From the NCBI GenBank assembly GCA_029298735.1, contig JANSLP010000037.1, positions 62,001 to 126,000 of the forward strand: DNA of 64,000 nt. The letters run 5' to 3'. A model generated the notes under the pieces. That model was not told where the DNA came from. It saw only the letters and a program-made list of their open reading frames with translations, and ran no database searches. Positions within the stretch are counted from its first letter, which is position 1, and each line of letters opens with the position of its first letter. A program made the translations under genes and the position numbers. This document shows positions 24,434 to 33,337 of the stretch, piece after piece. Origin of the DNA: Ophiostoma sp. CBS 140.51 (lineage: Eukaryota; Ascomycota; Sordariomycetes; Ophiostomatales; Ophiostomataceae).

Positions 24434-26950
24434 CTAGTCGACCTCGCCCTCGGGCAGAACCGAAATGTAGTCCAGCGGCGCCTTTTCCTTTCCACCGGCA
24501 TGGCCAACAATTGTGAGAATGTCGCCTTTTTTGAGGACAACACCTCTAAAGTAGATGCGGGTCGCCGAGTGGCCGTCCAGGTACTCGGAGAAGTCGTGGC
24601 CAAGACGGTCTTGCAGGTTGCCTTCCCACTTGCCGACGGACTTGTCGTTCAACAACAACTCGTACTTGGCCCGGCCAACCAAGGTGTCAAAATAGTTGAC
24701 GGCCAGATCGTAGGTGCCGTCCTCCACGTCGAGCGTGGTCTTGACACTGCCTGTCTCGCCGGTCGTCTGAACAGCCTTTCCGTCCGAGGCCGCTTCTGGA
24801 AGTCTGACCGCCACAGGCTCATAGCCAACAAGAACAACATTGGGCGACGGTGCAGCCAGCGGGATGCGCCACTTGTGGTTGTTGACTCTCTTCTGGTCGT
24901 CCTCAATGCCGCTCATTGTCTGATAGAACCGGCAGACCGAGTCTCGCCAGACAATGGCATGTCCTGCTTGGTACGCTAGCTTGAATGCAATGTGCTCGAA
25001 CCGGGCGTCATCAACCTTGCCCTTGAGCGAAGCCCACCGTTGAGGGAAAGTCTGCACAGTTGCCGCTCCTTCGTAGTGGGCATCGTAAAAGTGCTGGATG
25101 ACCGTCTTGCCCGATTTGAGGACATGCGTGTAGGGCACGTGATGGAACCACAACAGGAGGTTGTCGGGTGTTTTTGAGATATCTTCCCAAACGGCAGCCA
25201 CTTCAGGGTGGTACTGGCCGGCATTGCCTGTGCCTGTTGCCACTGAGCGGTCCATGCCGATGCCCTGGGAGTCGGCCCGGGTCCACTGGCCCCAGCCGTT
25301 TCCATCTTGCGAGGCTGGCGAGGGGCCGTAGTGCGTGTACAGAATGTCACACAGCGTCTGCACGCCCAAATTGCCCGAGTGGCCCTCGTAGGCGGGCCAG
25401 CTGTCCATTAGGAGAGAGGAGATGACGGACACAACAGTTGGGTCGACGCCAAACGTGAGCCGGATCCAATCTTCGAGAATGTCCTTGGCGTCATCCGATG
25501 GCCGCCACGCCAGACGACCATAGGCGTACAGATTGGCCATGGCCAGGTGGTGGCCCAGCCAGGTGGAGTCGTTGCCGACATTCACGACCGCCGTGTAGCC
25601 AGTCGTGCTCCATGTAAACGGTCCTTTGTCGGTCGTCAGAATGTCCCTCACCAGTGACTGCTGGCCATTCACCCGCATGTCAAACGCCAGAATCTCCTGC
25701 CACTCGGGCGCCAGGTACACGGCATGCGACTGTTGCCCCATGTACTCTTGGGCGACCATGAACTCAATGGCAGCCCTGGTTTTCTTGAGTCGCGCCAGCA
25801 GCGGCGACGGCGGTTCCCGGACCTGGAAGTCAATGGGTCCAAACTTGATTTGCACCACGACGTTGTCGGCAAACTGCTCGTCGAGATGGGTGAAAAAATC
25901 GACGGCCGCATTGGCACGGTCGTTTTTGGGGTCGGCCTCGCTCAAGTGGTGGTCGTACACAAAGGCGCGGTACAAGACCAGACCGCCATATGGCTCCAGC
26001 GGCTTGGCCAGCATATTGGCACCTTCTGCGAGTGTGCGACCGTAGCTCAATGGACCCGGCTGGCCTTCCGAGTTGGCCTTGATTGTGTAGCCGATCAAGT
26101 CGGGGACGGCAGCGTACACTCTCTTGGTGACATCCTCCCAGAACTTGACCACACCCGCGTCCAAAGGATCCGACGTCTCCAGTCCACCGAGTGTCCGCGG
26201 CGCGTCAAAGTTGAGTGCCAGTCCGGTGCGCACGCCATACGGGCGCATAATATCGGCGATCCGGCGGACACCGTTGTTGAGGTTGTCCTCACCGAGAAGA
26301 GAGGCATTGGCGTTGACATTGTTGATAACAATGCCGTTCAAGCCGATGGAGGCCATTAGGCGTGCATACTGCCGGACTCGTTCGAGATTGTCGACAATCC
26401 GGCCATCCGTAAAGAATAGTGACTTGCCGCCGTATCCCCGTTCAATCGACCCGTCCATGTTGTCCCACTGGTTGATCCATCGGATGGGTGCGCTGGGACG
26501 ACTGCCAAACGTGAAAGCAGAAAAGGTGCCCTGGGCGAGGCGCGACAAGTAATCAAAGGCGCCGTACAAAACAGCGCGCTCGTTGCTGCCGAGTACAAGG
26601 TGCTTGTCCGATGTGGTGTCCAGCCAGTAGCCGTCTTCGTGGGAGAGGAAGGGGGAGGCATCGTTGTTATCAGCCTGGCCGGTGGCTTTGTAGTCGGAGA
26701 GTGTGCCAATGATGATTGTTGTGCCAGATGCGGCAGACAGGTTGTTGACAATGGTGACCGTCCGCCCAAGAATATTGCGGAAGCCATCAGTGAGCTCTTG
26801 GCCTGCTACGGTCACAGGGCTCTTGCCGTTATGATCACCGAGGACAACAATTGTGTCGACGGCTGGGCTGTTGGCAGCTGTCCGTACGGATGCGGGCAGC
26901 TCGCCGTACCGCAGCCACGCGGCAACGCCGTCTTCGTTGGGGAGGGTCAT
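24434..26950 (-). CDS. aguA: GH67 xylan alpha-1,2-glucuronidase
   Basis: Single exon, 838 residues, full family length. GH67 enzymes remove 4-O-methyl-glucuronic acid from the non-reducing-end xylose of aldouronic acids. Domains: N-terminal beta domain (about 1-150), (beta/alpha)8 barrel (about 150-480) and C-terminal helical domain. The catalytic set is in place: Glu295 in KANSEGQPGP (general acid), Asp374 in GPIDFQVREP and Glu402 in VAQEYMGQ. The 28-residue spacing of the last two matches the catalytic Asp/Glu pair of bacterial GH67 enzymes. YRAFVYDHH is also typical. No signal peptide is visible: the protein starts MTLPNEDGVAAWL and the ATG is well placed after CCTCCCA. Secreted fungal AguA has one, so this copy may act inside the cell, or an upstream signal exon may have been missed. 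Neighbours are a sugar transporter and an SGNH esterase on the same strand. Confidence 0.95.
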   Translation of the reverse strand: MTLPNEDGVAAWLRYGELPASVRTAANSPAVDTIVVLGDHNGKSPVTVAGQELTDGFRNILGRTVTIVNNLSAASGTTIIIGTLSDYKATGQADNNDASPFLSHEDGYWLDTTSDKHLVLGSNERAVLYGAFDYLSRLAQGTFSAFTFGSRPSAPIRWINQWDNMDGSIERGYGGKSLFFTDGRIVDNLERVRQYARLMASIGLNGIVINNVNANASLLGEDNLNNGVRRIADIMRPYGVRTGLALNFDAPRTLGGLETSDPLDAGVVKFWEDVTKRVYAAVPDLIGYTIKANSEGQPGPLSYGRTLAEGANMLAKPLEPYGGLVLYRAFVYDHHLSEADPKNDRANAAVDFFTHLDEQFADNVVVQIKFGPIDFQVREPPSPLLARLKKTRAAIEFMVAQEYMGQQSHAVYLAPEWQEILAFDMRVNGQQSLVRDILTTDKGPFTWSTTGYTAVVNVGNDSTWLGHHLAMANLYAYGRLAWRPSDDAKDILEDWIRLTFGVDPTVVSVISSLLMDSWPAYEGHSGNLGVQTLCDILYTHYGPSPASQDGNGWGQWTRADSQGIGMDRSVATGTGNAGQYHPEVAAVWEDISKTPDNLLLWFHHVPYTHVLKSGKTVIQHFYDAHYEGAATVQTFPQRWASLKGKVDDARFEHIAFKLAYQAGHAIVWRDSVCRFYQTMSGIEDDQKRVNNHKWRIPLAAPSPNVVLVGYEPVAVRLPEAASDGKAVQTTGETGSVKTTLDVEDGTYDLAVNYFDTLVGRAKYELLLNDKSVGKWEGNLQDRLGHDFSEYLDGHSATRIYFRGVVLKKGDILTIVGHAGGKEKAPLDYISVLPEGEVD

Positions 26951-28059
26951 TGGGAGGACGTGTTGATGGTAGTATTGGAGATTTGGAGAAGGAGTGTGCG
27001 AGAAAAGAGGTGCACAGAAACGGTCCGGAATACCGAGGCGTGGTGTCTTACACAGTGTTGTTCTCGTTTGCTTTTATTCAATTGTGGTCTGTTTTTGTCG
27101 TGTTTCTATTGTTTCTATTTTTATGGATTTCTTTTTCTGGTTTTCTGATTCTCCGTCTCGTGTGCAGTTCTCCCATCCATCTCCGTATCGCGGACACCTC
27201 ACATTCCCCTCACTGCCCAAAGAGTAACAATGTCTCGTGAGGGGCCAAGTGGAGAGTGACATCGCCGTCTTGTCGTCCTGTCGCCTCTCGATTTCTCTTT
27301 GAGTTGTCTTGAATTTAGGCAAAATAGGCCCCTGTCGACAGTCGTCGAGAAGGCGAGAAAAGAAAACAAAACCCTTGCCCAGAACTAGTGGCACTTTGGT
27401 ATGGTACTTCGCAAGAATCCACAGAGTACAACGAGGTACATCGACAACCACAACACACCTGTGGACCTTCACTCGGCAATTATCTCTTTTGGACCTGCCG
27501 ACAAATGTGCCGATGCCCGTGGGGTATTAATAGGCCGCGGGTGGACTTCTCCACTTCCATGAATCACCAGCCAAGACGGGTGGCGCCGGGGCCAACCAAG
27601 CCCACGATTTCTCTGTGGAGGTGGAGTCGGGGAAAAAAAGGTCAGGTGGATAGAGGAAAAGGAGAAAGTGGAAGGAAAGGGGATAGAGAAAAGAAACGAG
27701 GATATTGTGAATAATAGATAAAGAAGTACGAGCAAAAATAGTTATTGTTGAAAACAAAAGAAGAAGCAGATCACAGTGAAATTTACAATTCACAAAGACT
27801 GCTCGCATGTCGAATACCAGTGTTGCATCAAAATACCGAATACCCGGTGAGTGGTGTGGTCGACGTGGGAGGAGACAACAAGACAAGGTTTAAAAAGGAT
27901 AAATCCAGGTGCCATTGGATGGAGGCGTGAAAAAAAGAAAAAAAGAAGACCCAAACGGCGAGAAGTGAAACAATTAGACGCTGTTAGCATTGTTCCGCGT
28001 GGCTATCTTAGTGTCTTGCGTTTTCTGACTTTATGTTTTCTTCCGTTCTTCCGACACTA
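26951..28059. other. Promoter and intergenic region upstream of GH67
   Basis: 1.1 kb separating GH67 (start 26950) from the 3' end of the SGNH gene (28060). Pyrimidine-rich on the transcribed-upstream side around 27040-27150. I looked for the xylanase activator core GGCTAA in both orientations and saw no clear copy within 400 bp of the start. No gene. Confidence 0.5.
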
Positions 28060-29349
28060 CTATTTTTGCTGCAGCTTCTCAAACAACTGGAGTGGAAACG
28101 CGTCGGCCATGGCCTGGAAGCCAGCCACATTGGGGTGCAGGTAATCACCGGAGTCGTAGGCTGGGAGAAGACGGCCAGCACAGTCTGGATTGCGCAGAAC
28201 AGAATCAAAGTCGACAAGGCCGTCAAATATTGTTGTGGCCGACTCTCGAATCCAAGAGTTGACGCGTTGTCGAGTTGCTTCTCTGGACGGCGATGAGTAC
28301 GACTGGATTGGTGTCTCTTGCAGGTCTGGACCACAGAATGGTGCAATTGTAGAGATGAAGACGAGCAGGTCGACGGCACGGCAGCGCTGCGCCACTTGTT
28401 TGAATGTGTTGGTCAGACTCTCCTCCACTTCTCCTTGTGATGTCTCGTCCGTCGGCGCCGTCCCGATGTCGTTGACGCCCGCGAAAAGGAGGACTGCGGA
28501 CACGCCGGGGTGAGACAAAATGTCCCGGTTGAGGCGTTCAAGAAGAGGCGGACCGCCCGTGCCCTCACGGAGAATGCAGTTGCCGCCAGCTGCTTGGTTG
28601 AGAAGGGGCGGGAGTGGCAAAGTCGATGCCTGAGCTCGTCGTAACAGCAAATCCGGCCACCGATCGTTTCCATTATCTGTACTGCACCGTCCGTCCGTAA
28701 TGCTGTCGCCGATCAGCGCCAGTGCCCGTGTGTCCGCTGATGTGTACTCCTCCACACCGGCCAGAAAGTACCAGTGATGCACACTGCACAGGTTGGCGCC
28801 GTCCTTGAGTGAAGCGGACTCTGACTGGTCTCCTTTGCACAACCACGACTGTGTTCGGCTTCCAGGATGGGTTGTGAGCTTGTCTGTTGCGAGACCATTG
28901 GCAAAGTAGAGTGTGACGGTCAACGTCTCGGAGTCGTCAAGGAGAATATCGAATGGATCGGAGAGGAGAATCCGGCCAGCAGGTATAGCGACGGATGGCT
29001 GACCAGAAAATGAGACTGATTGCAGGCTGTCAACATTGACAAATCGAGAGCCGGAGATGTGTTTCGTATCGTCTTGATGATGTACATCGCTGTCTCCTGG
29101 CGGCCGTTCTGGAACGCCCACGGTCGCTTTGGTGATGCCCAGGTCGGACGTTCCAAATGTATTGCACAGATGTAGACGAAGTCGTCGTTGTCCGCCTGCT
29201 CTGTCGGATGTCACCCGTACAGTCTGCCGCAGTGTCGTGTTCTCAAACCGCAAGAACGGCTCCGGTGGCAGGTGATCGGATACGGCCCACGCCTGCTGCG
29301 TCATTGCCGTCCATACCGTTGTCCATTTCTCGGAGGTTGTTGTGCTCAT
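28060..29349 (-). CDS. SGNH/GDSL-family hydrolase with N-terminal beta domain
   Basis: Single exon, 429 residues. An N-terminal beta-sandwich-like region (about 30-200) precedes the SGNH hydrolase domain (about 207-425). The catalytic blocks are all present: GDSITDG with Ser216, an oxyanion Gly in NQAAGGN (about 255), GVNDIG with Asn293, and GDYLHPN with Asp402 and His405. This arrangement is seen in carbohydrate or lipid acyl esterases. There is no signal peptide (start MSTTTSEKWTTVW), so a cytosolic location is predicted. It sits 1.1 kb upstream of GH67 on the same strand; removal of acetyl groups from imported xylo-oligosaccharides is a plausible role, but the substrate is not readable from sequence. 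Confidence 0.9.
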   Translation of the reverse strand: MSTTTSEKWTTVWTAMTQQAWAVSDHLPPEPFLRFENTTLRQTVRVTSDRAGGQRRLRLHLCNTFGTSDLGITKATVGVPERPPGDSDVHHQDDTKHISGSRFVNVDSLQSVSFSGQPSVAIPAGRILLSDPFDILLDDSETLTVTLYFANGLATDKLTTHPGSRTQSWLCKGDQSESASLKDGANLCSVHHWYFLAGVEEYTSADTRALALIGDSITDGRCSTDNGNDRWPDLLLRRAQASTLPLPPLLNQAAGGNCILREGTGGPPLLERLNRDILSHPGVSAVLLFAGVNDIGTAPTDETSQGEVEESLTNTFKQVAQRCRAVDLLVFISTIAPFCGPDLQETPIQSYSSPSREATRQRVNSWIRESATTIFDGLVDFDSVLRNPDCAGRLLPAYDSGDYLHPNVAGFQAMADAFPLQLFEKLQQK

Positions 29350-30252
29350 TGTCGGTTGTCTTCGTGTCTCCGTGTACGACGAGGTTAGAGTTCGGCAACC
29401 CGGCTCTTGGGATATTTACCCTGCCGACTAACCCCCAACTTCACCACCATCCCATCGTCTCCAATTTCCCCTTGGCATTTATCCCCAACCCTTGTCAAGC
29501 TTAACGTCAGCCCTGCTCACTTTTGACTCAACTTCGTGGTCCACTTTCTTAGCTCGCTCCACGTCTGCCTAAAAGGCAATTGTGAATTTAACCGGACGAC
29601 GGCGTCGAAAATGGGTCTTCCTCTGGACAAGGGTCGTGTAATCCTTCCACGACGCCATTCACCTTTCCTCGGGACTATTTATCTCGGGAAGTCTGGACTT
29701 TGGCATTAATGTTTACTGATTTTATTCCACCTATCGTTTGCTAGTTTCGGTGAGCAATTTCACGGAGATCAAAATATCTCAATGAACAGCTCGGACTGCC
29801 TGATCTGGACCCGAGCCGCCGTACCAGCGAACTTACTGGGACGAGAAAGATTGGTTTCATGGGAAATGTGAACATTCAGCAACATCTCTGAGAACACACG
29901 ATACCATACGCTTCCAGAATATTCCTGACATTTCCACATTGTCTTTATTGACTTTCGGTTTCTTTGACAAGACATGTCTAATGTTTAGATTCACATGATT
30001 GCAAGTGACACACATGTTTAAGAGATGTAAACTCTCTGAACTCTGAACTGGACAAACAGAGAATGGGAACGGTAAACTTATTCACTGTAGTTTGTCTACA
30101 GTACCAGAGGGAAAACCTTGTGTACCTAAATTCGTATCTCTAGCCTGTCATGCAAAATACTTTGAGTAGAATAAGCCAACCTCATAGAAAGTTCAACCAT
30201 CACTATAACCCCAACAAAAGTGAGATTGCCACCTCATATTAGAGACGATAAA
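29350..30252. other. Intergenic; start of AT-richer accessory region
   Basis: Contains the promoter of the SGNH gene (pyrimidine/purine mixed, 29350-29520). From about 29690 onwards base composition shifts to AT-rich with short palindromes and no protein-like frame. Confidence 0.5.
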
Positions 30253-30549
30253 ATGATCAATACGACTCCTAACACATCAAATTCTGTCATACCCAATGGC
30301 CAGAGTAGCTTGACCATTCAACAACACCGTCAGCGCCTTATGAATATTGTGCAAAAGTTCACTGACTTGATACGGGCAGCTGTTGACGGCGACTATCGGC
30401 GCGACGCTTCCTTTCTGAGCCCTGAGACAGACAACGACGTTAGATACATTCGGCTGCGTACTCGTTTGCAGCATATACTGGACATGTTCGCAGCGAAAAT
30501 GGAAACTTGTGGCCATGTTCGAGATATTGTAGACGACAATAATATGTGA
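30253..30549 (+). pseudogene. Probable fragment of a fungal Mx-like dynamin stalk
   Basis: 98 codons from the ATG at 30253 (an in-frame GTG lies at 30220). The central part resembles the segment of fungal dynamin-like (Mx/Vps1-type) GTPases just after the GTPase/bundle region: RQRLMNIVQKFTDLIRAAVDGDY, then a dipeptide-rich loop, then RLRTRLQHILDMFAAKM and GHVRDIVDD. I recognise this by pattern only. No GTPase motifs (GxxxxGKS, DxxG, TKxD) are visible within 2 kb upstream and the frame stops soon after, so this is likely a relic. It could instead be a small stand-alone gene of unknown function. Confidence 0.35.
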
Positions 30550-30976
30550 TAATGGCGGGCTCAAGAATTTATTGAGGAATAAGAAAAAAGACCTGTCCCT
30601 CCGGGTATACCGAAACGGGTCCTCCGTAGAGACTATGTTATATATATAGTCGAAATTATATAAAATATACGTAGCCGCGAGCTCCCGGGAATATTTAACC
30701 TGCCGTTCCGTTCCAACACGCTCCTTGGCACGCGGATAACGAATGAGTAGCTTAGAAAACAACATATACAATGTAGGCATCCAAAGGTACGGGACGCACT
30801 GGTATATAGATGTAAACTATGCAAAAGGATCAAATACGATCGCAGGTCTGTTGGTCGCTAAGAGGCTATTTTTATATTGGGCGCTACTGGTGCCAACAAG
30901 TTCTTTTATAATAAGTTTAATACTTCGTTGTCGATATTACATTACATATGTTTGTCGTTGATTATAGAGCACTTCA

Positions 30977-32120
30977 TTATCCCTGCCAATGTGCAAACCC
31001 GCGGAGGTCCACGGCCTGCCGGTCTTCTTCTGCCTGCTGTGCCCGTCTCGCCGCTCTGGCCTCCTTGGCTTTATCTTGCCGAACTTTGAAAGCGCAGTAG
31101 CCACAGCAGCTGAATAGAGCAAGACTAAGTATTAGGGGCAAACCAATCATCAAAAACGGCATCAGACCCGGTGGCGTCAGATTGTGCTCCGGCTCATAGC
31201 ACGGCAGCGGTGGAATGGTCGAGCCCGGGACCCAAGTCCGAATTGTCGCGTCGCAAGTGATGTCTGGTGGTCGGGGCGTCAGTGTAGTGATGTCGGTGTG
31301 CTACCAGACAGCTGTGTTTGCAGTGTGTATGTGGTATGCCGTTGTAGCAATGTTATTTGTTGAGTCAGTTGACAGCATGTAACTCACACATGCAGCTAGA
31401 TCGCCATGGGGCCCCGTATAAATGTCCACAAGCAATGCGGGTGTATGATCCCGAGTGCAGCAGAATGCGGTGGCCGTGGCGTTCACGTTTTTTATCCCGG
31501 TGCCAATCGGGGCAATGTCGTAGGCGGTCCAATCGCTCGGGCACACTGCCGGGCTGAATGAGAAGCGGCGCTCGGGCGCAACGTTCGCCCACCCTGAGGG
31601 CTGGCACGACGTGAAGGCAGGATTTGCCGTGTCAGAAACATATAAAGTGAGGGTTGTGACACTGCTCGCCGAATAGAAGCGGTTCGTGATGTATGTCGTC
31701 GAGTACAGATCCGTACAAGACCCCGTCTGAACAAACGGCGTTGTCAGGGCTAGAAGAGACGTCCCTGTTGCAGTTGTTGTCATTGCCGGAGTTGCTGTTG
31801 TTGCTAGAGAGCTTGTGTAAGAGGTCGTATCGGAGGCCATGTCGGAGGCCGTGTCAGAGGCTGTGTCGGTCGTGCTCATGATTGTTGACTGTGCGGATGT
31901 GGACAGCGCCAATGTGTACTGTGTCTATGTTCGCGGTTTGTGATTGTGTACGATGAGTGAAAGGCGTGGGCGGGTTTGGAAGTAGAATTCCAACTGTGTC
32001 TATAGCACCATCTGCAGCTGTGCCGCTGGGGAGATTGGCATATGTCCACGGCTCCTGTAGTCCGCATAAGATCACAGTTAACAACAAAAGGAAATGGGAC
32101 GGGACGGACAATGATACCAT
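30977..32120 (-). CDS. Putative single-pass membrane protein with Ser/Thr-rich ectodomain
   Basis: Proposed exons: 32120-31952, 31860-31388 and 31300-30977, 321 residues, all phases consistent. The second intron (31387-31301) is well supported by a GTGAGT donor and TAG acceptor. The first (31951-31861, GTACAC...ACAG, no good branch site) is weak and was chosen because it attaches a signal peptide (LLLLTVILCGL) to the Thr/Ser-rich region; without it, translation could begin at the ATG at 31879 (271 residues). The ectodomain holds a Thr/Ser/Ala stretch and several Cys (GSCTDLYST, FTSCQPSGW, VCPSDW, FCCTRDH). A hydrophobic segment (LMIGLPLILSLALFSCCGYC) is followed by a basic tail KVRQDKAKEARAARRAQ. 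This Ser/Thr ectodomain-TM-basic tail pattern is common in fungal wall or surface proteins of unknown role. Confidence 0.5.
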
Positions 32121-32655
32121 TGCACACAGCCGTGTGTGCGGGTAAAGTCGCTTATTATAAAGTTATTGAACATGTCTGTTGGTGGCAGATCTCTCTCGAG
32201 TACCACACCGTATTGTGCTTTGGCGACAATGATCCAGGTCAACGTCGTATCCTCAAATGCAAGCGCGTAATCAATTTCATCCTCTCGCTACGCCGCAATG
32301 TACATGTAACATATAGGCTGGTAAATACTAAAGAAAGACCAACAAGACACCAATAGGACGAACAGGCAAGCAGGATGAAGGCATTTTTTTTAAAAAAAAA
32401 GCCCAACCGATGAATAAAATCGTGAGACATTGGTGCTCATCGGCTAGCACGAGGGTAGATGTGCAGCTGTGAGGAGGATATATATGATATTTAAAGGAGA
32501 AAGAGACCATGTCATTATCAGATACCCCTACGCACATATGCAGTTCGAAGTGTATTCCTGCTGCATTTTTGAAAGGCTCCTAGAACAGTTCAGCGTAAGT
32601 CAACTTCTCTTTTTATCGAAAACCATTTGTTATATACCTTGCAATTTCTATAGTC
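32121..32655. other. Intergenic, AT-rich
   Basis: Upstream of the membrane protein gene and of the small secreted-peptide candidate. A homopolymeric tract (TTTTTTTT followed by AAAAAAAAA, about 32384-32400) and a TATATATGATATTTAAA patch (about 32478-32494) are present. No gene recognised. Confidence 0.5.
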
Positions 32656-32832
32656 ATGATAACGCACGGTATTTGGGCTTTTGTCTGCCTGACAGTGTCA
32701 TGGAAGCAGGCATTCGCTGGGCCAACCAGCGCCCATGAGGCAGCATCCCAAGAGATCCAAACGGCTCGAAAAATCGTGGACAATGCGATTGAGGAGATGA
32801 CATTGCTCAACAAGGCCCGACTTCAGATTTAG
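32656..32832 (+). CDS. Candidate small secreted protein, 58 residues
   Basis: A 59-codon frame, too short for ordinary ORF lists. It starts MITHGIWAFVCLTVSW and has a convincing signal peptide: short polar start, hydrophobic core, and an AFA cleavage site after residue 21. The mature part (GPTSAHEAASQEIQTARK onward to NKARLQI) is 37 residues, helical and charged, without Cys. A GTGAGG overlapping the stop codon could be an intron donor, so the gene may continue and the true protein be longer. Function unknown. It might be a processed peptide, effector or pheromone-like molecule, or a decayed 5' exon. Position within an AT-rich accessory region fits either. Confidence 0.4.
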   Translation: MITHGIWAFVCLTVSWKQAFAGPTSAHEAASQEIQTARKIVDNAIEEMTLLNKARLQI

Positions 32833-33337
32833 TGAGGCCATATTATGCTCAGCCTGAGTGAGACTTTTACATAGCCGTAGGAAAGCTATTATTTAACAAT
32901 GCTATCTTCGTTGGATGGGATAGTTAACTCGGCTACACTGTATTGTGGGATATCCAGGCACAGAAGCAGGTGGAAGAACTCGTCAAAATGTTAGCCTTTT
33001 CAACTTGATGTCAAGACTCTGTTGTGCCAAGTGTTGCCTTAGGGCCTCACGAATCAGTCAAATTTGCGGGTTCCCCAGTCCCCCGCAATTCTCTACTGCC
33101 TCCACAACCTCGACCCTTCAGCCAAGTGCAAAACATCTAACATTACTAGTGGAGCCGATGTTTCCCCGCAAATGCCGATGTCTCCGCATAGTTTCTCTTA
33201 TTTCAACTTTCCTGGGTGGAAGAATAGCTCAATGCTGTTTCAGCTTGGAACAATTTTACATTTCCCACGACCATCCAAGAGCAACGAAGAGCATCGAAGA
33301 GCATCGAAGAACGGTATCATTTTTTTGATTGCCCGAG
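32833..33337. other. Upstream region of the C2H2/Zn2Cys6 factor
   Basis: About 500 bp, probably promoter and leader. A repeated GAGCATCGAA unit occurs at about 33280-33310 just before the start codon. No gene recognised. Confidence 0.5.

Noticed and set aside
24290..26359. Plus-strand frames of 229 and 211 codons
   Set aside because: Antisense to GH67, whose catalytic motifs are intact on the minus strand.
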